Shown here: positions 18,296 to 26,855 of the stretch, one piece after another
How positions within the stretch are numbered: position 1 is the first letter of the stretch
Layout of the letters: each line of letters begins with the position of its first letter
Source of the DNA: Syntrophomonas wolfei subsp. methylbutyratica
GTDB taxonomy: Bacteria > Bacillota > Syntrophomonadia > Syntrophomonadales > Syntrophomonadaceae
Direction of reading: 5' to 3'
DNA: 64,000 nt
NCBI RefSeq assembly: GCF_001570625.1
Contig: NZ_BBQT01000003.1
Coordinates: forward strand, 62,001-126,000
Position numbers and translations under genes: made by a program
The notes under the pieces: model-generated
What the model was told of the DNA's origin: nothing
What the model saw: the letters and a program-made list of their open reading frames with translations, nothing else
The model's database searches: none

Positions 18296-19009
18296 ATGAA
18301 TTATGTAGTAGATTTGGAATCCTTTCATGGACCCCTGGACTTGCTTCTTTATCTGCTTGAAGAGCAACAACTGGAAATATATGATATACCTATAGCCACC
18401 ATAACCGACCAGTACATGGAATACCTGCGGCAAACAGGAGAATTTAACCTGGAGCAGATGGGCGATTTCCTGATAATGGCTACTTATCTCTTGAATCTGA
18501 AATCGCGGATGTTGCTGCCCAGCAGAGTGGAATTGAGCGAGGAAGAGGATTCTGATCCCCGGGCGGAGTTGGTGCAGCGCTTGTTGGACTACAAAAAGTA
18601 TAAAAAGCTGGCTGAGTGTTTACTGTCATATCAAAATGGTGACTTTCCCCGGGTATTCTTTCGTGATAGCGAGGACGAAATCTCAGGGATTGAGGAACTG
18701 GTTGGGGATGCAGCTCAATTGTGGCGCTCTTTTCAGGTTCTGCTGAGGGATTTGCCTGAACAGGAAGAGAAATTCAGGCTTCCCCAGGGAGATGTGAATA
18801 TCAGCGAAAAAATGGAGGAGATAGTGGAACGGCTGGAACAAGGAAAAGCCGGGCTGGTCTTACAAGATCTTTTTCAGGGAGTTATTAGTCTCAGGGAAGC
18901 CCTGGCCTTTTTTTTGGCTTTGCTTGAATTAATCCGCTTGCAAAGGGTGGAAGCTATTCAGGAACAAAGCTTTGGGGAAATAAAAATACGCTTACAGGTG
19001 GCGGTCTAA
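18296..19009 (+). CDS. scpA: Segregation and condensation protein A
   Basis: A 237-residue kleisin that bridges the SMC heads in the condensin-like complex for chromosome segregation. Visible: VDLESFHGPLDLLLYLLEEQQLEIYDIPIA at the N-terminus and the C-terminal winged-helix segment ending VEAIQEQSFGEIKIR. AGGAGG sits 6-11 bases before ATG. It is immediately followed by scpB, with the scpB ATG adjoining the scpA TAA. Confidence 0.97.
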   Translation: MNYVVDLESFHGPLDLLLYLLEEQQLEIYDIPIATITDQYMEYLRQTGEFNLEQMGDFLIMATYLLNLKSRMLLPSRVELSEEEDSDPRAELVQRLLDYKKYKKLAECLLSYQNGDFPRVFFRDSEDEISGIEELVGDAAQLWRSFQVLLRDLPEQEEKFRLPQGDVNISEKMEEIVERLEQGKAGLVLQDLFQGVISLREALAFFLALLELIRLQRVEAIQEQSFGEIKIRLQVAV

Positions 19010-19525
19010 ATGTTGATGCGGGATCAGATTAAAGCTGCGGTGGAAGCAGTTCTTTTCGTTCGCGCCGGTCGGGTGGGAATGGATGAACTGGTGGAAATAC
19101 TGGATATCCCTCTGCTAGAATTAAAAGAAATATTACTGGAAATGATTCTGGAGTATAATAATAATATAAGAAGCGGGCTGCAGATAGTTGAGCTTAATGG
19201 CGGCTATTTGCTTTGTACGCGCCCGGCCTATTCAGACATACTTGCCCGCATGGAGAAACCGCAAAAAAAGCGTCTATCGGCTGCTGCTCTGGATACCCTG
19301 GCCATTGTGGCTTACCGCCAACCGGTAACCCGCTTGGAAATAGAGCAGATACGGGGAGTTAAGAGTGATAGAATAGTCAATACTTTATTGGAAAAAGGTC
19401 TGATTCAAGAAGCGGGGCATAAAGCGGTACTGGGGAAACCAATTCTCTATGCTACCACGGAGGAGTTCTTAAAGGTGTTTGGCCTGACCAGCCTCAAAGA
19501 ATTGCCTGATTTAGAAGAATTGTAA
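19010..19525 (+). CDS. scpB: Segregation and condensation protein B
   Basis: A 171-residue partner of ScpA that dimerises and stabilises the SMC-kleisin complex. It has the tandem winged-helix pattern: IKAAVEAVLFVRAGRV at the N-terminus, SAAALDTLAIVAYRQPVTRLEIEQIRGV (residues 84-112) and ILYATTEEFLKVFGLTSLKELP at the end. ATG 19010 directly follows the scpA stop; ATG 19016 is a possible alternative. Normal length. Confidence 0.97.
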   Translation: MLMRDQIKAAVEAVLFVRAGRVGMDELVEILDIPLLELKEILLEMILEYNNNIRSGLQIVELNGGYLLCTRPAYSDILARMEKPQKKRLSAAALDTLAIVAYRQPVTRLEIEQIRGVKSDRIVNTLLEKGLIQEAGHKAVLGKPILYATTEEFLKVFGLTSLKELPDLEEL

Positions 19526-19537
19526 CTAATTCAAAAA

Positions 19538-19904
19538 GATTCTACTGCAAAAAGTTATTAATATCATTGGCTTGTATAAATATACCGCTCCAGCGTCCTT
19601 AATAGCGACCGAAGGGAGCATCAGTTGTGCCCGACAGGGCGCTTCGCATGGGCAACACCTACGGCTTGTCTCGCGGCTCAAGGGGTACCGCGCTAATCTC
19701 CCATCCTGGTCGGCAACCTTAATAGTGACACCCGCAGGGTGGAACACCAGGAGTACCCGCAGGGTGAAGCGCTCTCGCGACGTCCTGTCGCTCGCCCCCT
19801 TTCGCCGCTCGCCTTCGCCGGGTGTTGCATCCATGCTTCGCCAACGCTCGCTTTGTATATTTATGCAACCCTTATGCAAGAAAAGGGGTTTTTGCAGTGG
19901 AGTC
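19538..19904 (+). mobile_element. MITE-like element, copy D (most complete)
   Basis: About 367 bp. Left end GATTCTACTGCAAAAAG (19538-19554); right end TTTTTGCAGTGGAGTC (19889-19904). An inner inverted pair TATAAATATACC / GTATATTTATGC follows inside each end. The interior, in order: a GACC-GAA-GGG half-hairpin, GCCC-GACA-GGGC, CACCC-GCA-GGGTG, TACCC-GCA-GGGT and GCGAC-GTCCT-GTCGC. AAAAA flanks both ends, consistent with but not proof of target duplication. It lies 12 bp after the scpB stop and separates it from the DUF1992 gene. Confidence 0.88.
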
Positions 19905-19976
19905 AAAAAAGGAAAATAGTTAATGGGAAGGTAATGCTACCATACCGGGTTTTCAGTTTTAAAGGAGGATTAGCCG

Positions 19977-20546
19977 GTGGCGGAAAGGTCTATTGAGGAA
20001 GAGATAAAAATTAAGGCCCAACAGGGAAGAAAATTGGCCCGTTATATGAGCAGTACCCAGGATCTGGTGGAAAACCAGATTCGCAAAGCCCAGGAGCGTG
20101 GGGAATTCAACAACCTGGAAGGGAGTGGAAAGCCTATTTCTTTGGAGGAGAACCCTTTTGAGCCCCCGGAATTGCGTATGACCTTTAAAATTTTAAAAGA
20201 TAATGATTTTGCTCCATATTGGATTGAACTGGGTAAAGAAATTGACCATGAAATAGATAAATTCCGGAAGGAAGTAGAATTTTTTAAGCGTTATACTGCC
20301 ATATTCTATTCCCAGGGACATAGTTCGCCAGCGGAAAAGAGGTTTGATAGCAAGAAAGCCCTTTTCTATGCCGAAAGCCGCTTTACTCTGCAAAGGATTG
20401 ATAAAAAGATCAGCGATTATAATTTACACTGTCCCTTTTTTCGCATGGGTCGACCCAATATGAAGATAGATGATGAGATATATAAGGTTATTTCCAGTGT
20501 AGAGAAGCTTATTGAGGAACTAAAACAAAATCCGAATAAACAGTAA
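19977..20546 (+). CDS. DUF1992 (DnaJ-C28-like) protein
   Basis: A 189-residue soluble protein. The family block is clear: VENQIRKAQERGEFNNLEGSGKPI (residues 31-55), then ENPFEPPELRMTFKILKDNDFAPYWIELGKEI. This domain occurs in bacteria and in the eukaryotic DnaJ homologue C28, but its biochemical role is not known and no J domain is present here. GTG 19977 is chosen because AAAGGAGG lies 8 bases upstream. It starts a new stretch after element copy D. Confidence 0.82.
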   Translation: MAERSIEEEIKIKAQQGRKLARYMSSTQDLVENQIRKAQERGEFNNLEGSGKPISLEENPFEPPELRMTFKILKDNDFAPYWIELGKEIDHEIDKFRKEVEFFKRYTAIFYSQGHSSPAEKRFDSKKALFYAESRFTLQRIDKKISDYNLHCPFFRMGRPNMKIDDEIYKVISSVEKLIEELKQNPNKQ

Positions 20547-20600
20547 TGCATAAGGCCTTCAAGCTGGGGAATAATATGGAAAAACAGGAGACTTGAAGAA

Positions 20601-21278
20601 ATGCTGGCCTTGTACATCTGTTTGTTTTTATTTGCTCTGGGACTGGCCTTGATTTTATTTATATATTTAAAGGTGGAAATAATTATTGAATTGCTACCTG
20701 CTGAAAACAAAAGCAATGATAAAAGCAAAAAACTGCTAATTCAATTAAAACCTCTTTTCCGGCCCTTTCGCCCAAGCCTTCACTACCGCTTTGATAGCCA
20801 GCTTAAGCCCTCTGTGGAAGATATCTGTAAAAAAGCTGCTCTCTTTATTTCTGACCTGCAACAATATGATGAATCAGGATATTTCTCTCGCATCGGTATA
20901 TTTGATGTAGTTCTAGCCGGCCATAAAAAACTCCAGATTGAAAAACTGGAATGGAAAACTATCATTGGATTGGAAAATGCTATGGATACTGCTATTTGTA
21001 CCGGTGGCTTATGGGCCATAAAAGGAAGTTTTATTGGCTTTATCAGCGCGCGCAGTCGTTTGGAGGAAATGAAAATTGAAGTGCAGCCGGATTTTTCGGA
21101 AATAAAGCTTGCCAGTCACCTGGACTGCATAGTAAAGATGCGAACAGTACATATTATGATTATAGTTGTCAGACTGCTGCTGCATAGTTTCATTAAGAAT
21201 GATAGAGCAAAAAGAAAAAGAGCTTCTTTTAAAGGGCGCAGAGTCTTGGCATTTCTTAAATCAATGATGGGGGTATAA
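20601..21278 (+). CDS. DUF2953 membrane-anchored protein
   Basis: A 225-residue protein with an N-terminal transmembrane helix (residues 3-25), a beta-rich outer part containing GIFDVVLAGHKKLQIEKLEWKT and GLENAMDTAICTGGLWAIKG, and a basic C-terminus. This arrangement is that of the DUF2953 family, usually found directly before ytfJ in Firmicutes, as here. A sporulation-linked role is inferred from that context only. AGGAGA lies about 10 bases before ATG. Confidence 0.72.
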   Translation: MLALYICLFLFALGLALILFIYLKVEIIIELLPAENKSNDKSKKLLIQLKPLFRPFRPSLHYRFDSQLKPSVEDICKKAALFISDLQQYDESGYFSRIGIFDVVLAGHKKLQIEKLEWKTIIGLENAMDTAICTGGLWAIKGSFIGFISARSRLEEMKIEVQPDFSEIKLASHLDCIVKMRTVHIMIIVVRLLLHSFIKNDRAKRKRASFKGRRVLAFLKSMMGV

Positions 21279-21280
21279 GC

Positions 21281-21691
21281 ATGGAATTACAGGACAAAAA
21301 GCAGAACCACCCTATTGAAAGCCTTATGCAGACAGCCATGCAGAGTATCAAGGATATGGTGGATGTAAACACGGTGGTTGGAGATCCGGTAGAGACCAAT
21401 GATGGTACGGTCATCATTCCCATCTCCCAGGTTGCCTGTGGTTTTGCCGCAGGTGGAGGCGAATACGAATTAACCGCTACATCAAAAAATACGGAATTGC
21501 CTTTCGCTGGTGGCAGTGGTGCGGGTGTATCAGTGCGGCCCATGGGCTTTTTGGTTGTAAGAATGAATGATGTACGGCTCTTATCGGTTACCGGCAATCA
21601 CCTGGCGGAACGGGTTATAGACCTGGCTCCTCAGATTATAGATAAAATGGAAGGATTGTTTAAGAAAAAGAATAAATTTTCCGAGATTTAA
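21281..21691 (+). CDS. ytfJ: GerW family sporulation protein YtfJ
   Basis: A 136-residue protein of the YtfJ/GerW family, a forespore-expressed protein linked to germination in Bacillus. Conserved blocks: HPIESLMQTAMQSIKDMVDVNTVVGDPV, TVIIPISQVACGFAAGGGEY and the glycine-rich GGSGAGVSVRPMGFLVV. It starts 2 bp after the upstream gene, with GGGGGTA as ribosome site. Downstream, a 7-bp hairpin TTGCCCT/AGGGCAA (21705-21728) precedes spmA. Confidence 0.93.
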   Translation: MELQDKKQNHPIESLMQTAMQSIKDMVDVNTVVGDPVETNDGTVIIPISQVACGFAAGGGEYELTATSKNTELPFAGGSGAGVSVRPMGFLVVRMNDVRLLSVTGNHLAERVIDLAPQIIDKMEGLFKKKNKFSEI

Positions 21692-21794
21692 TCAGTTTTA
21701 GCAATTGCCCTGGGGACAGTAAGGGCAAGTTCTAATTTATTCAGCAAAATCATACTCTTCAAAAAGACCAGCAGTGTTTGAGGGGATGGTAGAT

Positions 21795-22388
21795 TTGCTG
21801 AATATTGTTTGGTTTCTCTTGCTGGCTTCAGGAATCATAGTGGCTGCTCTTAACGGTAATATAGAAGTGGTAAGCGAAGCTGCTATTTCTGCGGCCCAGG
21901 GGGCGGTCAAAATATGTATCGACCTGGTGGGTATAATGGCTCTGTGGTTAGGCATTATGAAGATAGCTGAAAAGGGAGGATTGATACAGGCCCTGGCCCG
22001 CTTAATGAAACCTTTGATGTTGCGTTTATTTCCCGGCATTCCTCCGGAACACCCGGCTTTGGGGGCTATAATACTGAATTTGAGCGCTAATATTTTGGGT
22101 CTGGGCAATGCTGCTACTCCTTTTGGTATGCGGGCTATGCAGGAAATGCAAAAGCTTAATACTGATTCTTCGGAAGCCTCCACGGCTATGTGCACTTTTT
22201 TGGCTTTAAACACTTCATGTATAACCCTTATTCCGGCCACAATTATCGGAGTCAGGGTATCTTTGGGATCGACCAATCCTACAGAAATAGTGGGGGCTTG
22301 TATTTTTGCTACCAGTATTGCCATGCTTATGGCCGTTAGCCTGGATTATTGGTTCCGTACGCGCAGTCCCTGGGGGGGTAAAGGCTAA
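21795..22388 (+). CDS. spmA: Spore maturation protein A
   Basis: A nucleoside-recognition (Gate) membrane protein needed, with SpmB, for dehydration of the spore core in Bacillus. Visible: LVGIMALWLGIMKIAEKGGLI, RLFPGIPPEHPALGAIILN, ILGLGNAATPFGMRAM and the C-terminal helices. GTG 21774 and ATG 21786 are possible starts, but GAGGGG at 21780-21785 gives a 9-base spacing only to TTG 21795, which also fits the Bacillus protein's start. The stop adjoins the spmB GTG. Confidence 0.93.
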   Translation: MLNIVWFLLLASGIIVAALNGNIEVVSEAAISAAQGAVKICIDLVGIMALWLGIMKIAEKGGLIQALARLMKPLMLRLFPGIPPEHPALGAIILNLSANILGLGNAATPFGMRAMQEMQKLNTDSSEASTAMCTFLALNTSCITLIPATIIGVRVSLGSTNPTEIVGACIFATSIAMLMAVSLDYWFRTRSPWGGKG

Positions 22389-22925
22389 GTGCTTTTAAGC
22401 ATTCTCACCCTGATATCCCAATGGGCCATCCCTTTTCTTCTTTTAGCCGTGCCCCTTTACGGCATGCTTAAAAAAGTTCCCGTTTATGAGAGCTTTGTAG
22501 AAGGTGCGGAACAGGGCTTTTATACGGCAGTTAAAATCATACCTTTTTTGGTGGGAATGATGGTGGCTATTTCTGTTTTTCGCGCTTCCGGAGCTATGGA
22601 CTATCTCAGCCGGGCCGTTGCCCCTTTGACAGCCCTCATTGGCGCTCCTTCTGAAATCCTTCCTTTGGCCGTAATGCGTCCCCTTTCCGGCAGTGCTGTT
22701 CTGGGAATGTCTACGGAACTAATGAAAATATATGGTCCGGATTCCCATATTGGACGACTGGCTTCGGTTATGCAGGGAACTACCGATACCACTTTCTTTG
22801 TTTTAACGGTATACTTCGGTTCGGTAGGGATTAAGAAATACCGCTATGCTCTCCTGACCGGTCTAACCGCTGATATAAGCGGTTTTCTAGCTTCGGTGTA
22901 TATATGCAACCTGCTCTTCCGCTAA
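22389..22925 (+). CDS. spmB: Spore maturation protein B
   Basis: A 178-residue Gate-domain membrane protein, partner of SpmA. Conserved: YESFVEGAEQGFYTAVKIIPFLVGMMVAISVFRASGAM, MRPLSGSAVLGM and MQGTTDTTFFVLTVYFGSVGIKKYRYA. The GTG start directly follows the spmA TAA with GGGGGTAAAGG upstream. Together with ytfJ it forms a sporulation cluster; a sigma-E or sigma-G promoter was not identified. Confidence 0.95.
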   Translation: MLLSILTLISQWAIPFLLLAVPLYGMLKKVPVYESFVEGAEQGFYTAVKIIPFLVGMMVAISVFRASGAMDYLSRAVAPLTALIGAPSEILPLAVMRPLSGSAVLGMSTELMKIYGPDSHIGRLASVMQGTTDTTFFVLTVYFGSVGIKKYRYALLTGLTADISGFLASVYICNLLFR

Positions 22926-22969
22926 TTTTAAAAAAATTCAAGTCTTCAATCATAATCCTTAAAGCATAT

Positions 22970-22998
22970 TTGCCCTGAGCGAAAAAATACTATAAAAT
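22970..22998 (+). promoter_or_regulatory. Candidate sigma-A promoter for fhs
   Basis: TTGCCC (22970-22975), 17-bp spacer, TAAAAT (22993-22998), 49 bp upstream of the fhs start. The spacing is ideal and the -10 matches five of six positions. Confidence 0.45.
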
Positions 22999-23047
22999 TG
23001 TTTTTGGCAAGATTAATCAAAAAATATGGTAATGGGGGAAGTATTTG

Positions 23048-24715
23048 ATGAAAACTGATGTGGAAATAGCCCAAAGCGCAAAAATGCAGCCTATTACGGA
23101 GATTGCTGCCAGGATTGGTATCGAGCCAAACGAACTGGAACTTTACGGGCCCTATAAGGCCAAAATTTCTCTGGATATCATGAAGAGAATAGAAGACAAG
23201 CCACAGGGGAAACTGGTGCTGGTTACCGCTATCAGCCCCACCCCGGCAGGGGAAGGCAAGACAACAACTACTATTGGCTTGGGACAGGCTCTTAATAAAA
23301 TTGGGAAGAAAGCTATTGTAGCCCTGCGCGAGCCTTCTTTAGGTCCTGTTTTCGGAATCAAGGGCGGTGCTACCGGGGGTGGTTATGCCCAGGTGGTACC
23401 CATGGAAGATATCAATCTTCACTTTACGGGGGATATCCATGCCGTGACTACAGCCCACAACCTGCTGGCAGCCCTGATGGACAACCACTTGCACCAGGGT
23501 AATGAATTGGATATTGATTCTCGTCAAATAGTCTGGCGCCGGGTAATGGATTTAAATGAAAGGGTTCTCAGAAATGTTGTACTGGGCCTGGGAGGAAGAA
23601 TCAACGGAGTTCCACGGGAATCAGGTTTTGACATCTCGGTGGCTTCCGAGGTAATGGCTGCCCTCTGCCTGGCTACCGATCTAATGGATTTGAAAGAACG
23701 CTTTGCCAAAATTGTTGTGGCCTATAGTCAGCAGGGGCAAGCTATCACGGCTGGCGATCTGAAGGCAGCAGGTTCCATGGCTCTTTTAATGAAAGACGCT
23801 ATCAAGCCTAACCTGGTGCAAACCCTGGAAAACACCCCGGCTTTTATTCATGGGGGGCCTTTTGCCAATATCGCCCATGGAGCCAACAGTATAGTGGCTA
23901 CCCGCCTGGGGGTTAAGCTGGCTGATTATATGGTGACTGAGGCCGGCTTCGGTGCTGACCTGGGAGCTGAAAAATTCTTTAATATTGTCTGCCGTTATGG
24001 CCAGCTGGTACCTGATGCTGTGGTACTGGTTGCCAGTATTAGAGCCTTAAAACATCATGGGGGAGTAAAAAAAGACAAACTGGGCGAAGAAAACTTGGAA
24101 GCACTGGCCCAGGGTATGGAGAACTTGAAAAAACACCTGGAGAACATCCAAAAATTTGGTGTTCCTGCAGTTGTGGCTCTAAACGAATTTCCCAGCGATA
24201 CCAGTAAAGAAATTGACTATGTATTCTCACAGTGTGCGGCTATGCAAACCGCAGTGTCAATTTCCCGGGTGTGGGCTCAGGGAGGAGAAGGCGGCATTGA
24301 CCTGGCCGAAAAATTGGTGTTGGCTACGGAGCAGGGGAGTCAATTCAAGTTCCTTTATGACTTAAACCAGCCCCTTAAGAACAAAATAGATACTATATGC
24401 CGGGAGATTTATGGTGCCGGCAGTGTAAAATACTCGGCGGAAGCCAATCGGATGCTGCAAAAATATGAAGAATCAGGTTTTGGGGACCTGCCGGTCTGCA
24501 TAGCCAAAACCCAATATTCTCTTTCCGATAATGCCCAACTACTGGGAAGACCCACGGGTTTTGAGGTAAATATAAGACAAGTCAAGTTATCGGCGGGGGC
24601 AGGATTCGTGGTTGCCCTGGCGGGAGATATTATGACCATGCCGGGTCTCGGCAAAGTACCGGCAGCGGAGAATATTGATATAAAGCCTGACGGGGAGATA
24701 GTTGGCTTATTTTAA
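23048..24715 (+). CDS. fhs: Formate--tetrahydrofolate ligase
   Basis: A 555-residue ATP-dependent enzyme that joins formate to tetrahydrofolate, the entry of formate into one-carbon metabolism and the Wood-Ljungdahl methyl branch. Visible: the P-loop-like [18 protein letters not shown] (about residues 66-83), [47 protein letters not shown] and [24 protein letters not shown] 23048 is preferred over TTG 23045 by the GGGGGAAG spacing. In a ferredoxin-dependent anaerobe it could run toward formate release as well as for biosynthesis; direction is not readable. Confidence 0.98.
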   Translation: MKTDVEIAQSAKMQPITEIAARIGIEPNELELYGPYKAKISLDIMKRIEDKPQGKLVLVTAISPTPAGEGKTTTTIGLGQALNKIGKKAIVALREPSLGPVFGIKGGATGGGYAQVVPMEDINLHFTGDIHAVTTAHNLLAALMDNHLHQGNELDIDSRQIVWRRVMDLNERVLRNVVLGLGGRINGVPRESGFDISVASEVMAALCLATDLMDLKERFAKIVVAYSQQGQAITAGDLKAAGSMALLMKDAIKPNLVQTLENTPAFIHGGPFANIAHGANSIVATRLGVKLADYMVTEAGFGADLGAEKFFNIVCRYGQLVPDAVVLVASIRALKHHGGVKKDKLGEENLEALAQGMENLKKHLENIQKFGVPAVVALNEFPSDTSKEIDYVFSQCAAMQTAVSISRVWAQGGEGGIDLAEKLVLATEQGSQFKFLYDLNQPLKNKIDTICREIYGAGSVKYSAEANRMLQKYEESGFGDLPVCIAKTQYSLSDNAQLLGRPTGFEVNIRQVKLSAGAGFVVALAGDIMTMPGLGKVPAAENIDIKPDGEIVGLF

Positions 24716-24731
24716 TTCAAGATGCAAAGCA

Positions 24732-24901
24732 GATGTTATTGCAAAAAGTTATAAATATGCATTAGCGTGCATAAATATACCGCTCAGCTACATTAAAAGC
24801 GACCGAAGGGTGTGTAGGGAACGACCCCCGTGTCGTTCCGACTCAGGCTTGGTATATTTATGCAACCTTTATGCAACAAAAAGGGTTTTTGCAGTAGAGT
24901 C
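24732..24901 (+). mobile_element. MITE-like element, copy E (short form)
   Basis: About 170 bp. Left end GATGTTATTGCAAAAAG, right end TTTTTGCAGTAGAGTC (24886-24901). The direct repeat AAAGCA flanks it (24726-24731 and 24902-24907). It keeps both ends and the inner TAAATATACC/GGTATATTTA pair but has lost most of the hairpin modules; the centre holds GGAACGACC-CCCGT-GTCGTTCC instead, a 7-bp hairpin not seen in the other copies. It lies between fhs and the converging folE. Confidence 0.85.
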
Positions 24902-24916
24902 AAAGCAAGAATGAGC

Positions 24917-24950
24917 AAATGACACCGGGGAGAAGTCCCTGGTGTCATTT
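24917..24950. terminator. Bidirectional terminator between fhs and folE
   Basis: A 15-bp stem, AAATGACACCGGGGA with TCCCTGGTGTCATTT (one G-T pair), loop GAAG. The outermost bases overlap the folE stop codon. It can serve both converging genes. Confidence 0.75.
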
Positions 24951-25527
24951 AGCTTTTCTGGTTAATAAGAGAGAAGACTTCAGCCCGGGTTTCAGGCCTG
25001 GTCTCAAAAATTCCACGGACGGCAGAGGTTACAGTTGAGGCTCCCGGCTTGCGCACACCTCTCATGGTCATGCACATGTGTTCCGCTTCGATTACTACTG
25101 CCACCCCGAAAGGCTTTAAGCTTTCATTTATACAGTCGGCTATTTGGGAAGTGAGTCTTTCCTGCAACTGGGGGCGCAGGGCATAGGCTTCTGCCACCCT
25201 GGTCAACTTGCTTATTCCCACCACTTTACCGCCGCGGGGGATGTAGGCTACATGAGCTTTGCCGTAAAAGGGAAGCAAGTGGTGTTCACACATCGAATAC
25301 AAGGGAATATCCTTTACCAATACCAGTTCATCATGAAATTCCGTAAAGGAAACCTTTAGGAATTCCCTGGGGTTAGAATTCATACCGGCAAATATCTCGC
25401 TATACATGCGAGCTACCCTTTTCGGGGTGTTTTGCAAGCCTTCCCGTTCCGGGTCTTCCCCAATTGCTTCCAGTATCATGTGAACAGCTTCTTCAATTTT
25501 GGCTTCATCTATTACTTTTTTTTGCAT
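24949..25527 (-). CDS. folE: GTP cyclohydrolase I
   Basis: A 192-residue zinc enzyme that converts GTP to dihydroneopterin triphosphate, the first step to folate and also to preQ0/queuosine. Visible: [48 protein letters not shown] with the zinc cysteine and histidine, [21 protein letters not shown], and [22 protein letters not shown] with the second zinc cysteine. Start: ATG 25527 has GGAGG at a 9-base spacing, whereas ATG 25536 abuts it. Upstream there is an 8-bp inverted repeat (25559-25566/25594-25601) of unknown meaning. Confidence 0.97.
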   Translation of the reverse strand: MQKKVIDEAKIEEAVHMILEAIGEDPEREGLQNTPKRVARMYSEIFAGMNSNPREFLKVSFTEFHDELVLVKDIPLYSMCEHHLLPFYGKAHVAYIPRGGKVVGISKLTRVAEAYALRPQLQERLTSQIADCINESLKPFGVAVVIEAEHMCMTMRGVRKPGASTVTSAVRGIFETRPETRAEVFSLINQKS

Positions 25528-25783
25528 CTCGCTCATCCTCCAAGTTGTCTAAAAAACAATTATCTGCTGATCTGCCCCATTCAAATATAATAACAGATAA
25601 TCACTAATATTTTTACCGTTTAAACTTCTTCCATGCTGAGGAAATCAAAGTGAAGACTTAAATTAAGAAATACTGATGCTAGAAAAAAGAGCGTTTCCAA
25701 TTCTTTTTTTGTTAAATCTGTCTTGCTGGGAAAAACTAAAACAAGCTGCACAAAATAATTAGTAAGCTAAAGGAGGCATGGTT

Positions 25784-25915
25784 GTGGCTAAAAATAAGAA
25801 AGAAAGCAGGAAAGACGAAAGTATTTATCCGGATGGGATTGAGCGCTTTCAGGCCCAAAAAGATGAAATGATTGGCGCACCGGTACGGAAGAAGAAAAAA
25901 CAGGAGAAACAGTAG
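25784..25915 (+). CDS. Small highly charged protein, 43 residues
   Basis: A short gene with its own signals. GTG 25784 follows AGGAGG (25771-25776) at a 7-base spacing, and a strong terminator starts 8 bp after the stop. The protein begins MAKNKKESRKDESIYPDG and ends in a run of lysines; it has no hydrophobic segment and is roughly half charged. I do not recognise a family. Small basic proteins of this kind in spore formers are sometimes packaged in spores or bind nucleic acid, but nothing here shows that. Standing between folE and rluB, it is monocistronic. Confidence 0.6.
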   Translation: MAKNKKESRKDESIYPDGIERFQAQKDEMIGAPVRKKKKQEKQ

Positions 25916-25923
25916 ACTTAATT

Positions 25924-25960
25924 AAGGATAAAGGCGTCCATTGGGGACGCCTTTATCCTT
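25924..25960. terminator. Terminator after the 43-residue gene
   Basis: A perfect 16-bp stem, AAGGATAAAGGCGTCC (25924-25939) with GGACGCCTTTATCCTT (25945-25960), 5-base loop, followed by TAT. Probably works in both directions. Confidence 0.8.
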
Positions 25961-26132
25961 TATATTAACGATGCAGGGGACCTGTCGGCCATGGTTACTC
26001 TCCGGTTAGAAAAGCTTGTCAAAAGAACCATATCCTTAACACATTAAGTAATTATCGGAAAATTGAAAGGATTAAGCACAAAGTTCGTAGAATATAGAGC
26101 CAAATATGATTTTCCCAAAGGAGAAGAATAGA

Positions 26133-26852
26133 TTGAGATTGGCCAAATACCTGGCTGAATCTGGGATATCCTCCCGCAGGCAGGCGGAAAAGTTAATTAC
26201 ACAGGGCAAGGTTAAAGTAAACGGTAAAACCATAAGTGAACCGGCTTTTACTGTCAAACCTGGTGACCGGGTTGAATTTGCGGGAAAGATTATTGAGCAG
26301 ACGGATAAGATATACCTATTATTGCATAAGCCTGCCGGTTATATATCCAGCCTTGCTGATCCGCAGGGAAGGCCCCGGGTTATTGATTTGCTTAGCGCTG
26401 TAAATACCCGGGTATTTCCCGTGGGCAGGTTGGATTATGATACTGAAGGCTTGCTGCTGCTAAGCAACGATGGTGAATTCAGCAACCTGATGACCCATCC
26501 CCGTTATTTAATTCCCAAAAAATATGAAGCATGGGTACAGGGTTTAGTTAAGCCCGATACTATAAGGCAATTGGAACAAGGGGTGGCTTTGGAGGATGGT
26601 ATTACCGCTCCCTCGAGGGTAAGGTTGCTAAGCAGCAAGAAAGGACAAAGTTTGCTGGAATTAGAAATTCATGAAGGGAAGAAGAGGCAGATTAAAAGAA
26701 TGTGTCTGGCAGTTGGACACCGGGTAATAAAACTAAAAAGGACAGCCCTGGCTTTCTTAACTCTGGAAGGAGTGCCCCAGGGTCATTTTCGCTTTTTAAC
26801 TGCTTCGGAAGTAGAGAGACTGATAATGCTGGCCAGGCAGTCAGGGAAATAA
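26133..26852 (+). CDS. rluB: 23S rRNA pseudouridine synthase, RluB/RsuA type
   Basis: A 239-residue enzyme that isomerises a uridine in rRNA. The N-terminal S4 RNA-binding domain (RLAKYLAESGISSRRQAEKLITQGKVKVNGK) is followed by the catalytic block FPVGRLDYDTEGLLLLSNDGE, whose aspartate (about residue 101) is the nucleophile, and by EGKKRQIKRMCLAVGH. The TTG 26133 start is chosen over ATG 26106 because AAAGGAG sits 9 bases upstream and the family begins MRLxKYLA. The usual spmB-rluB neighbourhood is interrupted here by fhs and folE. Confidence 0.95.
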   Translation: MRLAKYLAESGISSRRQAEKLITQGKVKVNGKTISEPAFTVKPGDRVEFAGKIIEQTDKIYLLLHKPAGYISSLADPQGRPRVIDLLSAVNTRVFPVGRLDYDTEGLLLLSNDGEFSNLMTHPRYLIPKKYEAWVQGLVKPDTIRQLEQGVALEDGITAPSRVRLLSSKKGQSLLELEIHEGKKRQIKRMCLAVGHRVIKLKRTALAFLTLEGVPQGHFRFLTASEVERLIMLARQSGK

Positions 26853-26855
26853 GCC

